Assembly: GCA_964453985.1 (NCBI GenBank)
Contig: CAYVQB010000003.1
Coordinates: forward strand, 1-53,332
Origin: CAYVQB01 sp964453985
Lineage (GTDB): Bacteria; Babelota; Babeliae; Babelales; UASB340
Direction of reading: 5' to 3'
DNA length: 53,332 nt
The translations under genes were made by a program, and so were the position numbers. The notes under the pieces are model-generated. The model saw only the letters and a list, made by a program, of their open reading frames with translations, ran no database searches and was not told the origin of the DNA. Shown one piece after another: positions 8,854 to 16,357 of this stretch (its first letter is position 1; the number at the start of each line of letters is the position of its first letter).

Positions 8854-8935
8854 ATAAAGCTTGAGATATTAATTTTAGTTGGTTAGAATACAGCATCTTT
8901 TTAATGTAAGTTTTTATTTGTTTAAGTGGGTTTTT

Positions 8936-9433
8936 ATGAAAAAATTATTTTTGTTATCTTTCTTGTTTTGTTTGTTAACTCTGGTTTCAGCGAATGGATT
9001 TGTTAAGTTTGTTTTTCTTAATGAAAGCGGTGAGTCTTGGGATTACTCTGAAGAAGGTCGGATTTTAGGTCCCCTTCTTACAGGCACGAAGCGTGTTTAT
9101 AAATTAAAGTTAAATCGGCAAGATTTGCGAAGTGAGCAGTCTTGCCGATTTAAAAAATCTTTTAGAGTAGTAAATAAGAATGATGTTCAAGTAGTCGATC
9201 TTTATATTATTAAAAAAAATTCTAAGTACTTTTTAAGGATACGTTCTCATGATGAGTGTCCAACACCTTCTTCGTTTCCTTTTATTTGTTGTGAGTTTGA
9301 TTTAAACGTAGACTTAAGAATAGAAAAGAGAGATTTTCTCTCTAATAAACTGAAAAAGACAGTTGAGATGGTTCTTTTTAAAGAGAGAGGTATTTTTAGA
9401 GGTCGGCTCCAATTGCCTAATTACAAGTTTTAA
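8936..9433 (+). CDS. Small secreted protein, paralogue 1 of a tandem pair
   Basis: This is a 165-residue protein of unknown family. The signal peptide 'MKKLFLLSFLFCLLT' is almost identical to that of the next gene, and the DNA just upstream is also shared. The mature part begins with a 'V.FLNESGESWDYS' strand motif, contains several Cys residues (near positions 69, 112 and 120-121) and is probably a small beta-sandwich-like fold, though this is inference. 'KRDFLSNKLKKTVEMVLF' toward the end matches the corresponding part of its neighbour. The ATG at 8936 is preferred over upstream starts because it opens the signal peptide. Confidence 0.7.
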   Translation: MKKLFLLSFLFCLLTLVSANGFVKFVFLNESGESWDYSEEGRILGPLLTGTKRVYKLKLNRQDLRSEQSCRFKKSFRVVNKNDVQVVDLYIIKKNSKYFLRIRSHDECPTPSSFPFICCEFDLNVDLRIEKRDFLSNKLKKTVEMVLFKERGIFRGRLQLPNYKF

Positions 9434-9487
9434 AGACGATCTCGGTATCTTTGTGGTTGATGTTTTTATTTGTTTAAGAGGGTTATT

Positions 9488-10072
9488 ATGAAAAAATTAT
9501 TTTTGCTATCTTTTTTGTTTTGTTTGCTAACACAAGTTGCTACATACTCTGCCATTGAATTAAAGGTTCAGAATCAATCTGGAAAAAATTGGAACATTTC
9601 TGGAAATGACCATAGATTTACGGAATTGAGCGCAAAGCAAGAGGTTTATAATGTTGATGACGACGAACCCATTATTATTTTTGGGCCTCCTTACTTAGTT
9701 AAATATCAGACGGAGGAAGATTTACGTATTCTGCTTGAGTCCCAAATGGCGTTCAGAATACAAAGTGGGGTATTTTATGTTGGAAAGGGTTATGCCTGGA
9801 AATATCAGAAAGCTTCAAGGACTTTTTTGGTTCACTTTTATTTTGAAGAAATTACCACACTTGACGGAGTTGACCCAGACAATTTCTGGAGTGAGTTTTC
9901 TATGATAGATGGCGGACGAGTAAAGTACGCAAAACGTTTTAAAATATCTAAAAGTGATTTTTATTCTTCCGAGGTGAAAAAGAAAGTACGTATAATTATT
10001 TGTGATAAACCTAGCCGTATTTTTTCTAACAGTAAGGATGACTTTTTAAAAATTGAAATAGATCCTAATTAA
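9488..10072 (+). CDS. Small secreted protein, paralogue 2 of a tandem pair
   Basis: This is a 194-residue protein of unknown family, a divergent tandem copy of the gene at 8936. The signal peptides are nearly identical, and both mature parts start with an 'x-V-x-N-x-SG-x-x-W' motif (here 'VQNQSGKNWNIS') and end with a similar 'KSDFYSSEVKKKVRIII' segment. The middle is unrelated by eye. The 5' leader, TTTTTATTTGTTTAAG, repeats before both genes. The stop codon overlaps the 3' end of the convergent pilin gene by four bases. No function is assigned. Confidence 0.7.
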   Translation: MKKLFLLSFLFCLLTQVATYSAIELKVQNQSGKNWNISGNDHRFTELSAKQEVYNVDDDEPIIIFGPPYLVKYQTEEDLRILLESQMAFRIQSGVFYVGKGYAWKYQKASRTFLVHFYFEEITTLDGVDPDNFWSEFSMIDGGRVKYAKRFKISKSDFYSSEVKKKVRIIICDKPSRIFSNSKDDFLKIEIDPN

Positions 10073-10527
10073 TCAACGCCATCTTGAGTGTCTTCAATTT
10101 TTCTATCCTGATCAATCTGCCAAACATCAACTTTATTTTTACCAAGAATATCACCAGCGGCTTTAGCAACAAATCCATCCTTTGTAAGATCAGCTTGGCC
10201 AAGCGCATCTTTAGGTGCCTTTAGTTTGCCAACAAAGTAGTGCACACCTTCTTGAGCGCCAGGGCAATTGAAACCATAAGTATAATTGAAGTTTCCCTGA
10301 GGTTTCCATCCAAGACTGTTAGGCCCAAATAGAGCTGTAGTATATTTACCATGTTCAGCCCAGTATGCCTGTTGAGCTGTATGTAAAGATGCTAAATTCA
10401 CAGAGACTTCTGTTTGTTTAGCCTTAGCATAATAGCTAAAATATTTTGGAATAGAGATTGTTGCAAGAAATGCTATGATAGCAACAACAATCATAAGTTC
10501 AATTAATGAAAAAGCCCTATTTTTCAT
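10069..10527 (-). CDS. Type IV pilin / pseudopilin-like protein
   Basis: This is a 152-residue prepilin. A short basic leader MKNRA is followed by 'FSLIELMIVVAIIAFLATIS', the class III signal with Phe+1, Glu+5 and a long hydrophobic helix. The globular part contains 'HTAQQAYWAEHGKYTT', as in many PilA-type major pilins, and ends in a charged tail. The residue just before the cut is Ala instead of the near-invariant Gly, which is unusual. The peptidase that would process it is encoded at 8083-8853. A GGGGG ribosome site precedes the ATG. Whether it forms a pilus, a secretion pseudopilus or a DNA-uptake fibre cannot be told from this gene alone. Confidence 0.88.
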   Translation of the reverse strand: MKNRAFSLIELMIVVAIIAFLATISIPKYFSYYAKAKQTEVSVNLASLHTAQQAYWAEHGKYTTALFGPNSLGWKPQGNFNYTYGFNCPGAQEGVHYFVGKLKAPKDALGQADLTKDGFVAKAAGDILGKNKVDVWQIDQDRKIEDTQDGVD

Positions 10528-10614
10528 GTTCGTCCCCCCAATTTTTTAAACTTACTTGTTTTATTAGAATTAAGTTTTGCAGAAATTGAGGGCTTACATC
10601 AAGGGTTTTGATAT

Positions 10615-11571
10615 TTACAAGTTCTTGGTGACCTCTTTAATTAACTCCATTATTGGCTTATCACTTAAAATACCGGCAGCGTTTTTATGTCCACCTCCGC
10701 CAAACTTAGCAGCAAGTTTATTAACATCTGTTTTTTTAGATCTTAAAGAAACTTTTGTTTGACCAGTATCTGTCTCATGAAATAAAAGCGTCATATCAAT
10801 ACCAGCAATTTGTGATAAAAAATTATTAAAGCCCAAAAGTGGTGCTTGTTTGATATCATATTTCTTAAGGTCTTTTTGAGTAATATATGTCCATGCAGCA
10901 TTTCCTTTAGGTGTAATATTGATATTACTCATCATTTTACCCCAAAGCGTTATTATCTGAGGGTTTTTATCTGTAAGAAGTTCTGTTTTGAGTTTATAAA
11001 GATTGGCGCCTAAATCCATTAGATCTGCGGATACACGAAGAGTGTTTCCCGTAATAGCCTGTGTGTGAAAAACTTGACCGTCACAGAGTATTCCAAAGAG
11101 CAGACATTCGGCAACATATTTGTTTATAAGTTTTGGATACCAGTTTTTTAATAATTCAAATAATATCTCACACGTACTAGAACTTTTAGTTTCAATAAAG
11201 TTACAAGTGCCATTGATACTATTGCTTATATGATGATCTATATTGATCAGTGGTATGTTTTTAAAGTTTTCTGGATAATAAAGGCGACCATAGTTTGCAG
11301 TATCTAAGGCTATTATAAGATCAGGAGTTTGTTTGTGTTTGTTTATGTAAATGGGTTTAGGACTTCGTTTAAGGCTAAGTTGTGCCTTGTTGGGGTAGAT
11401 GGTCTCAACTTGTTTGCCTAATGCCTGTAGGATGTGGCTGAGGGCTGCACAGGATGACATTCCATCGCCATCAGGACGAAAATGAGTCAAAAGTGTTATC
11501 TTTTTGGCTTTTTGAATGAGCCCAAAAGCTAGTTTACTTAATTTCTCCTGACTTTTTAAACTTTTTGCCAT
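10615..11571 (-). CDS. nrnA: DHH/DHHA1 phosphoesterase, NrnA-like oligoribonuclease/pAp phosphatase
   Basis: This is a 318-residue DHH-family phosphoesterase of the NrnA type, which degrades nano-RNA and dephosphorylates pAp. Metal-binding motifs are 'HFRPDGDGMSS' (about residues 32-42), an 'ALDTAN' motif, and 'INIDHHISNS' (the DHH motif). The C-terminal DHHA1 domain has the 'KFGGGGHKNAAG' substrate-binding loop near residue 290. The length matches the family. Its start lies 38 bases inside the end of the preceding tsaC gene, so the two are translationally linked on the minus strand. Confidence 0.9.
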   Translation of the reverse strand: MAKSLKSQEKLSKLAFGLIQKAKKITLLTHFRPDGDGMSSCAALSHILQALGKQVETIYPNKAQLSLKRSPKPIYINKHKQTPDLIIALDTANYGRLYYPENFKNIPLINIDHHISNSINGTCNFIETKSSSTCEILFELLKNWYPKLINKYVAECLLFGILCDGQVFHTQAITGNTLRVSADLMDLGANLYKLKTELLTDKNPQIITLWGKMMSNINITPKGNAAWTYITQKDLKKYDIKQAPLLGFNNFLSQIAGIDMTLLFHETDTGQTKVSLRSKKTDVNKLAAKFGGGGHKNAAGILSDKPIMELIKEVTKNL

Positions 11572-12211
11572 AAAATTCTTCCAATTTATTTACAGGAAAG
11601 GCTCCTGGTCGTACTATTTTTATTTCTTTATTCGAGACATCAATTAAGGTCGAAGGCAGAGTTTGCTCTAAATATGACTCTCTGTCAACCACCAAATAGT
11701 CAATTTTTTTTAAAATTTCGGGCGAAATATTTTCAATTTTTGTTGGTGTAGGTTTATTTGATTGATTTGCGCTTGTGGAAAATAATCCATCAAAATGCTC
11801 TAATAATTTTTGTAAGTTATTATGTTTTGGGCACCTTAAGGCTATTGTTCCTGTGTCGGATGTTAAAAAGCTGGGTAATCCTGTTTTTGCTTTAAATATA
11901 ATGGTCAAAGGTCCTGGCCAGCATTTATCTATTAATTGTATTAAATTTGGGTTTTTTAGTGCTTCTGAGTCGACAAATTCATGTAGCTTATCCTTTGATT
12001 TTATAAGTATTAAGTATGGTTTGTTTTCTCTTTGTAACTTTATCGTATTTAGTTTGTTGAAAGCTGCCAGGGTAATGTTGCCCAAAAGTCCAAATAATGT
12101 GTCAGTTGATGTAATTGATACTTTATTATTATTTAGAGAATTTTTAAGCAATTCAATTGTTTGGGAGCCAAACTCTAATATATTTGTATGAAAAACGTTA
12201 TTTTTACTCAT
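11534..12211 (-). CDS. tsaC: Threonylcarbamoyl-AMP synthase (Sua5/YrdC/TsaC family)
   Basis: This protein makes threonylcarbamoyl-AMP from Thr, bicarbonate and ATP for the t6A modification at position 37 of ANN-decoding tRNAs. The YrdC fold is recognised by 'VSITSTDTLFGLLGNI', the equivalent of the P-T-[DE]-[TA]-x-[FY]-G motif, then 'KLQRENKPYLILI' (the KxR..KP pattern), 'CWPGPLTIIFKA', 'IALRCPKH' and 'FSTSANQSNKPTP'. It is 225 residues from the ATG at 12211. An in-frame TTG at 12259 would add 16 residues but has no ribosome site. It overlaps the nrnA-like gene by 38 bases. Confidence 0.9.
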   Translation of the reverse strand: MSKNNVFHTNILEFGSQTIELLKNSLNNNKVSITSTDTLFGLLGNITLAAFNKLNTIKLQRENKPYLILIKSKDKLHEFVDSEALKNPNLIQLIDKCWPGPLTIIFKAKTGLPSFLTSDTGTIALRCPKHNNLQKLLEHFDGLFSTSANQSNKPTPTKIENISPEILKKIDYLVVDRESYLEQTLPSTLIDVSNKEIKIVRPGAFPVNKLEEFYGKKFKKSGEIK

Positions 12212-12465
12212 TTTGTAATAAAAAACCTCAACTTTTTTGTTAAAATAAGCTTTTGACAATATTTGTATTATAATTTAAATTAAAATTAATTCATATAAAT
12301 GTAATACTAGAATATAATTATTGCCCCAAAATGATTGTTTATTTCAAATAAGAAAAAAGTCGGGGGGCGTTTGTGTTATATTTAGTATTATTTTATATTA
12401 AGCAATAAGAAGCAAATATATCAAAAACATAAAAAAACTAATAGAATTTTATAAAAATTAATGGA

Positions 12466-12480
12466 GGTTGGTTACCAACC
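12466..12480. promoter_or_regulatory. Short palindrome upstream of folC
   Basis: GGTTGGT-T-ACCAACC is a perfect 7-bp inverted repeat 45 bases before the folC start, in otherwise AT-rich spacer. It could be an operator or part of the mRNA leader. There is no T-run, so it is not an intrinsic terminator. Apart from this, the 300-base spacer between tsaC and folC shows nothing I can name. Confidence 0.35.
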
Positions 12481-12525
12481 TTAATTAAAGTTGTTATAAA
12501 CGGGATTACATAGGAAGGATAAGCC

Positions 12526-13932
12526 ATGTTAACTAATACAACAAAAGCTAAAAAAACTAACGGCGAGGCAGCTGGAAAGTTAAGAAATTATACAGAAGTT
12601 GTTGAATTTCTTAGTTCAACGAGATACGCCGACTATGATGAAAATGTTATCAAAAGAATGAAGGAATTAGACAAACTTTTTGGTAATGTTTCATCTAAAG
12701 TTGACACAGTTTTGGTTGGTGGAACAAATGGTAAGAGTTCCTCTATTCATTTCGCTTGTAAATTATTAAAGGAAGAAGGCTTTAAGGTTGGAGCCGCGTA
12801 TTCTTCCCATTTTTTAAATTATAATGAGTCTTTTATTGTAGACTTTCAGGCGATTCCGAATAAAGATTTTGCTGACGTACTTAATGAAGTTATTAATGTT
12901 GCCCAGGTAAATAATATTGATGCAACAGCTTTCGAAATTATGACGATTTCTTCATTATTGTATTTTGACTCACAAAAAGTTGATGTTGCTATATTGGAAG
13001 TAGGACTTGGTGGTAGATATGATGCAACAAACTTCTGTAATCCTAAAATTTCTGCGGTAACAAGAATTGCAGCCGATCATACAGAAATTCTAGGCCAAGA
13101 TCTTGACGATGTAACCGCACATATGCTTGATATTGCAAGAGCTGGTAGCTGGTTTATTTCTGCAGAACAAAGTAAAATTCGTTTACAGAAAATGAAAATT
13201 AAATTAGAAGAGCGCGGTGTTAAGTGGGCTATGCCTATTCGTAAGCTAGCTAATTTGCCATATATTTACGAGCAACTTTATGGAAGAATAGCTTCCCTTG
13301 GTGAACGTATCGCTCAGATATATATAGAGGATATAAAAGGTAAATTTTCTCCATTCTTGAGAGGTAATTTGCTTGCAACACAAAAAGGTCAAAGAGGTCG
13401 TCCTACTTTAGAAGCTAAACGTCAATCTGAATTGAATCCAATTAAAACCTTAAAAGGTTTCTGGAATGAACAGTTTGATTTGCTAAAGGGTCGCTTTGAA
13501 GTTTTAAATAAAGAAAAACCTTCTATTGTTTTGGATAGTGCCCATAACTTGGATGCTTTTGAAAATCTTTTCTTAGGTATTCGTTTATTGCATTATCAAA
13601 AACCATTAAAGGGTTTAGCGTTGATTATTGGGTTGAGTAAGAAAATTGATTCAAGCGAATGTTTGAAGACTGTTCGTTATCTTCTTAAAAAAGTTAGTGG
13701 ACAAGTTATCTTTGTTCCAAATCCAAAAGATGGTATATCTCTTAATGAACTACAAGACTTGGTAGTGAAAGCTAAAGAGCTTAATATTAAAGCCAAAGCC
13801 GCTGGTAGTTTCACAGAAGGTCTTACTGTTGCAAAGGCTTCAGTTGATCAAAGAGATGGTCTGATCTGTATAACTGGTTCTAATGATATGGTCAGTGAAT
13901 ACTGGAAGAACAGAGGTATTAAAAAGCTTTAA
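12526..13932 (+). CDS. folC: Folylpolyglutamate synthase / dihydrofolate synthase (Mur-ligase fold)
   Basis: This ATP-dependent ligase adds Glu to folates (and often to dihydropteroate). It has 468 residues, slightly longer than the usual 420-440. The P-loop is 'VLVGGTNGKSSSIHFACK' near residue 62. 'VAILEVGLGGRYDATNF' is the FolC omega-loop/Mg site, and 'SAVTRIAADHTEILGQ' and 'VLDSAHNLDAFENL' (the D-[SG]-AHN motif of the C-terminal domain) complete the family pattern. An insert of about 70 residues around 235-305 is rich in basic residues and not typical. A GGAAGGA ribosome site precedes the ATG. The gene stands alone on this strand and ends at a strong terminator shared with galU. Confidence 0.9.
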   Translation: MLTNTTKAKKTNGEAAGKLRNYTEVVEFLSSTRYADYDENVIKRMKELDKLFGNVSSKVDTVLVGGTNGKSSSIHFACKLLKEEGFKVGAAYSSHFLNYNESFIVDFQAIPNKDFADVLNEVINVAQVNNIDATAFEIMTISSLLYFDSQKVDVAILEVGLGGRYDATNFCNPKISAVTRIAADHTEILGQDLDDVTAHMLDIARAGSWFISAEQSKIRLQKMKIKLEERGVKWAMPIRKLANLPYIYEQLYGRIASLGERIAQIYIEDIKGKFSPFLRGNLLATQKGQRGRPTLEAKRQSELNPIKTLKGFWNEQFDLLKGRFEVLNKEKPSIVLDSAHNLDAFENLFLGIRLLHYQKPLKGLALIIGLSKKIDSSECLKTVRYLLKKVSGQVIFVPNPKDGISLNELQDLVVKAKELNIKAKAAGSFTEGLTVAKASVDQRDGLICITGSNDMVSEYWKNRGIKKL

Positions 13933-13956
13933 CAAAGACTTCTTAATATAAATAAA

Positions 13957-13992
13957 TTAAGGCCGTACGAAATTTCGTACGGCCTTTTTTAT
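13957..13992. terminator. Bidirectional terminator between folC and galU
   Basis: A perfect stem of about 13 bp, AAGGCCGTACGAA with its reverse complement (13959-13984), is followed by a T-run on the plus strand and has flanking A-rich sequence on the other side. It separates two convergent genes. Confidence 0.85.
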
Positions 13993-14011
13993 TTGCTTAA
14001 ACTATTTGTTT

Positions 14012-14947
14012 TTACAAGCTATAAGTATTACTTTTTTGTTTGTTAAATAGCTCTGTTTTGCCTTGCATGACTAAGATTTCTTTTTCAAGCTTAGTTATGT
14101 ACTCTAATATTTCTTGAGAGTATTTGGGGTGTTTTAATGCGAATTCAATATTAGTCTTAAGCCATCCTAAAGTTGTTCCTGCATCATATCTTTGTCCCTG
14201 AATTTTATATGCAAAAACTTTTTCGCCAGAAAGTATTAAGTTTTGAATACCATCAGTTAATTGAACTTCTCCACCTGCTCCAAATTTTAAATTATCCAAG
14301 CTTTCAAAAATGCTGGAAGATAAAACGTAGCGTCCAATTATTGCTAAATTTGATGGAGCTTTGTTTGGTGCTGGTTTTTCGACAAGGTCTTTGATCTGAA
14401 AGAGATTTGGTGAAAACTGACGTCTGACGTCAACAATACCATAACGATGCGTTTCTTCTCTTGGTACTTCTTGTACTGCTATAACATTACATTTTTCCTG
14501 ACTTGCGACTTTCATTAGCTGAGCCATTCCTGGTACAGTTCCCGTAATGATGTCGTCAGGTAAAAAGATAGCAACCTGTTCTTTATGAAAGGCATGTCTT
14601 GCTGACCATACTGCATGGCCAAGACCAAGTCTTTCTTTTTGTCTTACATATAAAAAATTTGCTGTTTTAATTATTTTAGAGACGTCTTCTAATAGTTGAT
14701 CCTTTTTATTTTCCTGTAAATTTTTTTCTAATTCTGGATAGAAATCAAAGTGATCCTCAATACATTTTTTATTCTTTTCTGTTACTATAACAAAGTCTTT
14801 TATGCCAGATTTTACACCTTCTTCTATTATGTATTGAATGGATGGTTTATCTATGATTGGTAGCATTTCTTTGGGAACGGATTTTGTTGCTGGCAAAAAA
14901 CGAGTTCCAAATCCTGCAGCCGGAATAAGAGCTTTAACTGAATTCAT
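14012..14947 (-). CDS. galU: UTP-glucose-1-phosphate uridylyltransferase
   Basis: This nucleotidyltransferase makes UDP-glucose for cell-surface glycans. It has 311 residues, typical for GalU. The N-terminal signature 'PAAGFGTRFLPATKSVPKEM' (residues 10-29) includes the nucleotide-binding GxGTR loop and the catalytic Lys in 'PKEMLPI'. 'GLGHAVWSARHAF', 'VEKPAPNKAPSNLAIIGRYV' and 'GQRYDAGTTLGWLK' are all family motifs. It lies 33 bases downstream of pheS on the same strand and may be co-transcribed with it. Confidence 0.94.
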   Translation of the reverse strand: MNSVKALIPAAGFGTRFLPATKSVPKEMLPIIDKPSIQYIIEEGVKSGIKDFVIVTEKNKKCIEDHFDFYPELEKNLQENKKDQLLEDVSKIIKTANFLYVRQKERLGLGHAVWSARHAFHKEQVAIFLPDDIITGTVPGMAQLMKVASQEKCNVIAVQEVPREETHRYGIVDVRRQFSPNLFQIKDLVEKPAPNKAPSNLAIIGRYVLSSSIFESLDNLKFGAGGEVQLTDGIQNLILSGEKVFAYKIQGQRYDAGTTLGWLKTNIEFALKHPKYSQEILEYITKLEKEILVMQGKTELFNKQKSNTYSL

Positions 14948-14980
14948 ATCCTCTTTTCCCTTTTTTGATTTATTAAAATT

Positions 14981-16015
14981 TTAAAATTGTTTTAAAAACT
15001 TAATTTTTCCACTGTGAAAATTTCTGATGTCGTTTATATTATATTTCAACATTACAAGTCTTGTTAAGCCAAAACCAAAGGCAAATCCTGAGTATTTCTC
15101 GGGGTCTATTCCTCCAGCTTTTAATACGTTTGGATGAATTAAACCACCAGGGAATACCTCAATCCAGGTGCTTTTTTTGCAAACGGAACACCCTGATTTG
15201 CAAAAAGGACAACGCATATCTATTTCCACACCAGGTTCAACAAATGGAAAGTAGCCTGGTCTTATACGAATATCTAAATTATCTTTTTTAAATAATGCTC
15301 TTAAGAAAGTTTGAGCTACGCCTAGAAGATCGGAGAGAGTGACGTTTTTGTCTATAAATATACCTTCACACTGCAAAAACATCATGTCATGAGAGGCGTC
15401 TACTGCTTCATGTCTAAATGCATAACCTGTTACTATTCCAGCAATAGGTGCTTTTAGTTTTTCCATAGCATGTATTTGCGCTGGTGAGGTGTGTGTACGT
15501 AATAATTTATTGGTCTGGTTTAGCCATAAAGTATCGTACATGTCTCTTGCTGGATGCTCTTGAGGAATATTTAAGGCCGTAAAGTTATAATAATCAGTTT
15601 CAACCTGTGGGCCATCAAAAATATCATACCCCATAGAAATAAATATATTTTCTATTTCTTCTATGATTTGTGTATATGGATGCAGATGTCCTTCTGGAGA
15701 GTTTGGCTTATATGCAGAGACATCAAAGTTTTGTTTTTTAACTTTTGCAGCCTGAGTTGCTGTTTGTAACAAATTTTGTTTGGCTTGCTTTAGATTTTGT
15801 TCGATTTCATTTTTTAGTTTGTTGAGTAATGGTCCAACTTCTCTTTTATCATCTGAAGAGAGTTCTTTCATTTGGCCCATGAATTGAGTTATTTGACCTT
15901 TTTTTCCAAGATATAATACGCGTATGGAGTCTAGCTCTTTTGCATTTCTAGCTGATTTTATGGCTTTTTGAGCCTCTTCTTGGGCGTTTCTTATACTTTC
16001 TTTGAGTGAACTCAT
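14981..16015 (-). CDS. pheS: Phenylalanyl-tRNA synthetase alpha subunit
   Basis: This is the class II catalytic subunit of PheRS, 344 residues from the ATG at 16015, which has an AGGA ribosome site 7 bases upstream. A TTG at 16039 would add eight residues without such a site. The N-terminal coiled-coil tRNA-binding arm spans about residues 1-100. Motif 2 is around 'AFRHEAVDASHDMMFLQCEG', motif 3 around 'GFAFGFGLTRLVMLKYNIND'. A Cys cluster (CPFCKSGCSVCK, about residues 270-281) sits in the catalytic domain before 'WIEVFPGGLIHPNVL'. Similar Cys-rich inserts occur in some bacterial PheS proteins and may bind zinc. The partner pheT is not adjacent. tRNA-Phe is encoded divergently 213 bases upstream. 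Confidence 0.94.
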   Translation of the reverse strand: MSSLKESIRNAQEEAQKAIKSARNAKELDSIRVLYLGKKGQITQFMGQMKELSSDDKREVGPLLNKLKNEIEQNLKQAKQNLLQTATQAAKVKKQNFDVSAYKPNSPEGHLHPYTQIIEEIENIFISMGYDIFDGPQVETDYYNFTALNIPQEHPARDMYDTLWLNQTNKLLRTHTSPAQIHAMEKLKAPIAGIVTGYAFRHEAVDASHDMMFLQCEGIFIDKNVTLSDLLGVAQTFLRALFKKDNLDIRIRPGYFPFVEPGVEIDMRCPFCKSGCSVCKKSTWIEVFPGGLIHPNVLKAGGIDPEKYSGFAFGFGLTRLVMLKYNINDIRNFHSGKIKFLKQF

Positions 16016-16158
16016 TATATTTCCTGAAAGTTTGGCCAAATTTCATTTTCAACGATAGCTATTGTTAAAAAATAGTAGCATTTTTTCACATTTTTACAAC
16101 TTTGTTTTTATTCCTGATCATACTTAACAATAATAAGAAAATAAAACGAGATTTTTAG

Positions 16159-16187
16159 TTGACATTAAATCGACTACTTTGTAGTAT
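16159..16187 (+). promoter_or_regulatory. Sigma70-type promoter for tRNA-Phe / ffh
   Basis: A consensus -35 TTGACA (16159-16164) and a good -10 TAGTAT (16182-16187) are separated by exactly 17 bases. The tRNA-Phe gene begins about 35 bases after the expected start point, and ffh follows without a terminator. Confidence 0.65.
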
Positions 16188-16228
16188 TACAGCGTATACG
16201 GTTAAAAAAAATGATTTCTATATTGTGT

Positions 16229-16304
16229 GCCAAGATAGCTCAGTTGGTAGAGCAAAAGACTGAAAATCTTTGTGTCGGCGGTTCGATTCCGCCTCTTGGC
16301 ACCA
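16229..16304 (+). tRNA. tRNA-Phe (anticodon GAA), CCA encoded
   Basis: A complete cloverleaf can be drawn. The acceptor stem is GCCAAGA/TCTTGGC, the D stem GCTC/GAGC, the anticodon stem AAAGA/TCTTT with loop CTGAAAA (anticodon GAA), a 5-base variable loop, and the T stem GGCGG/CCGCC with loop TTCGATT. The discriminator A and an encoded CCA follow at 16301-16304. The gene is divergent from pheS, whose product charges this tRNA. Confidence 0.96.
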
Positions 16305-16357
16305 TTTCTTTTTCTTAGGTGTAAAAAAATATCAAAATAATCTATTGGTAAGTGACT

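Noticed and set aside
12253..12274. TTGACA followed by TATAAT upstream of folC
   Set aside because: The spacing is only 10 bases, too short for a sigma70 promoter, and the site is about 250 bases from folC.
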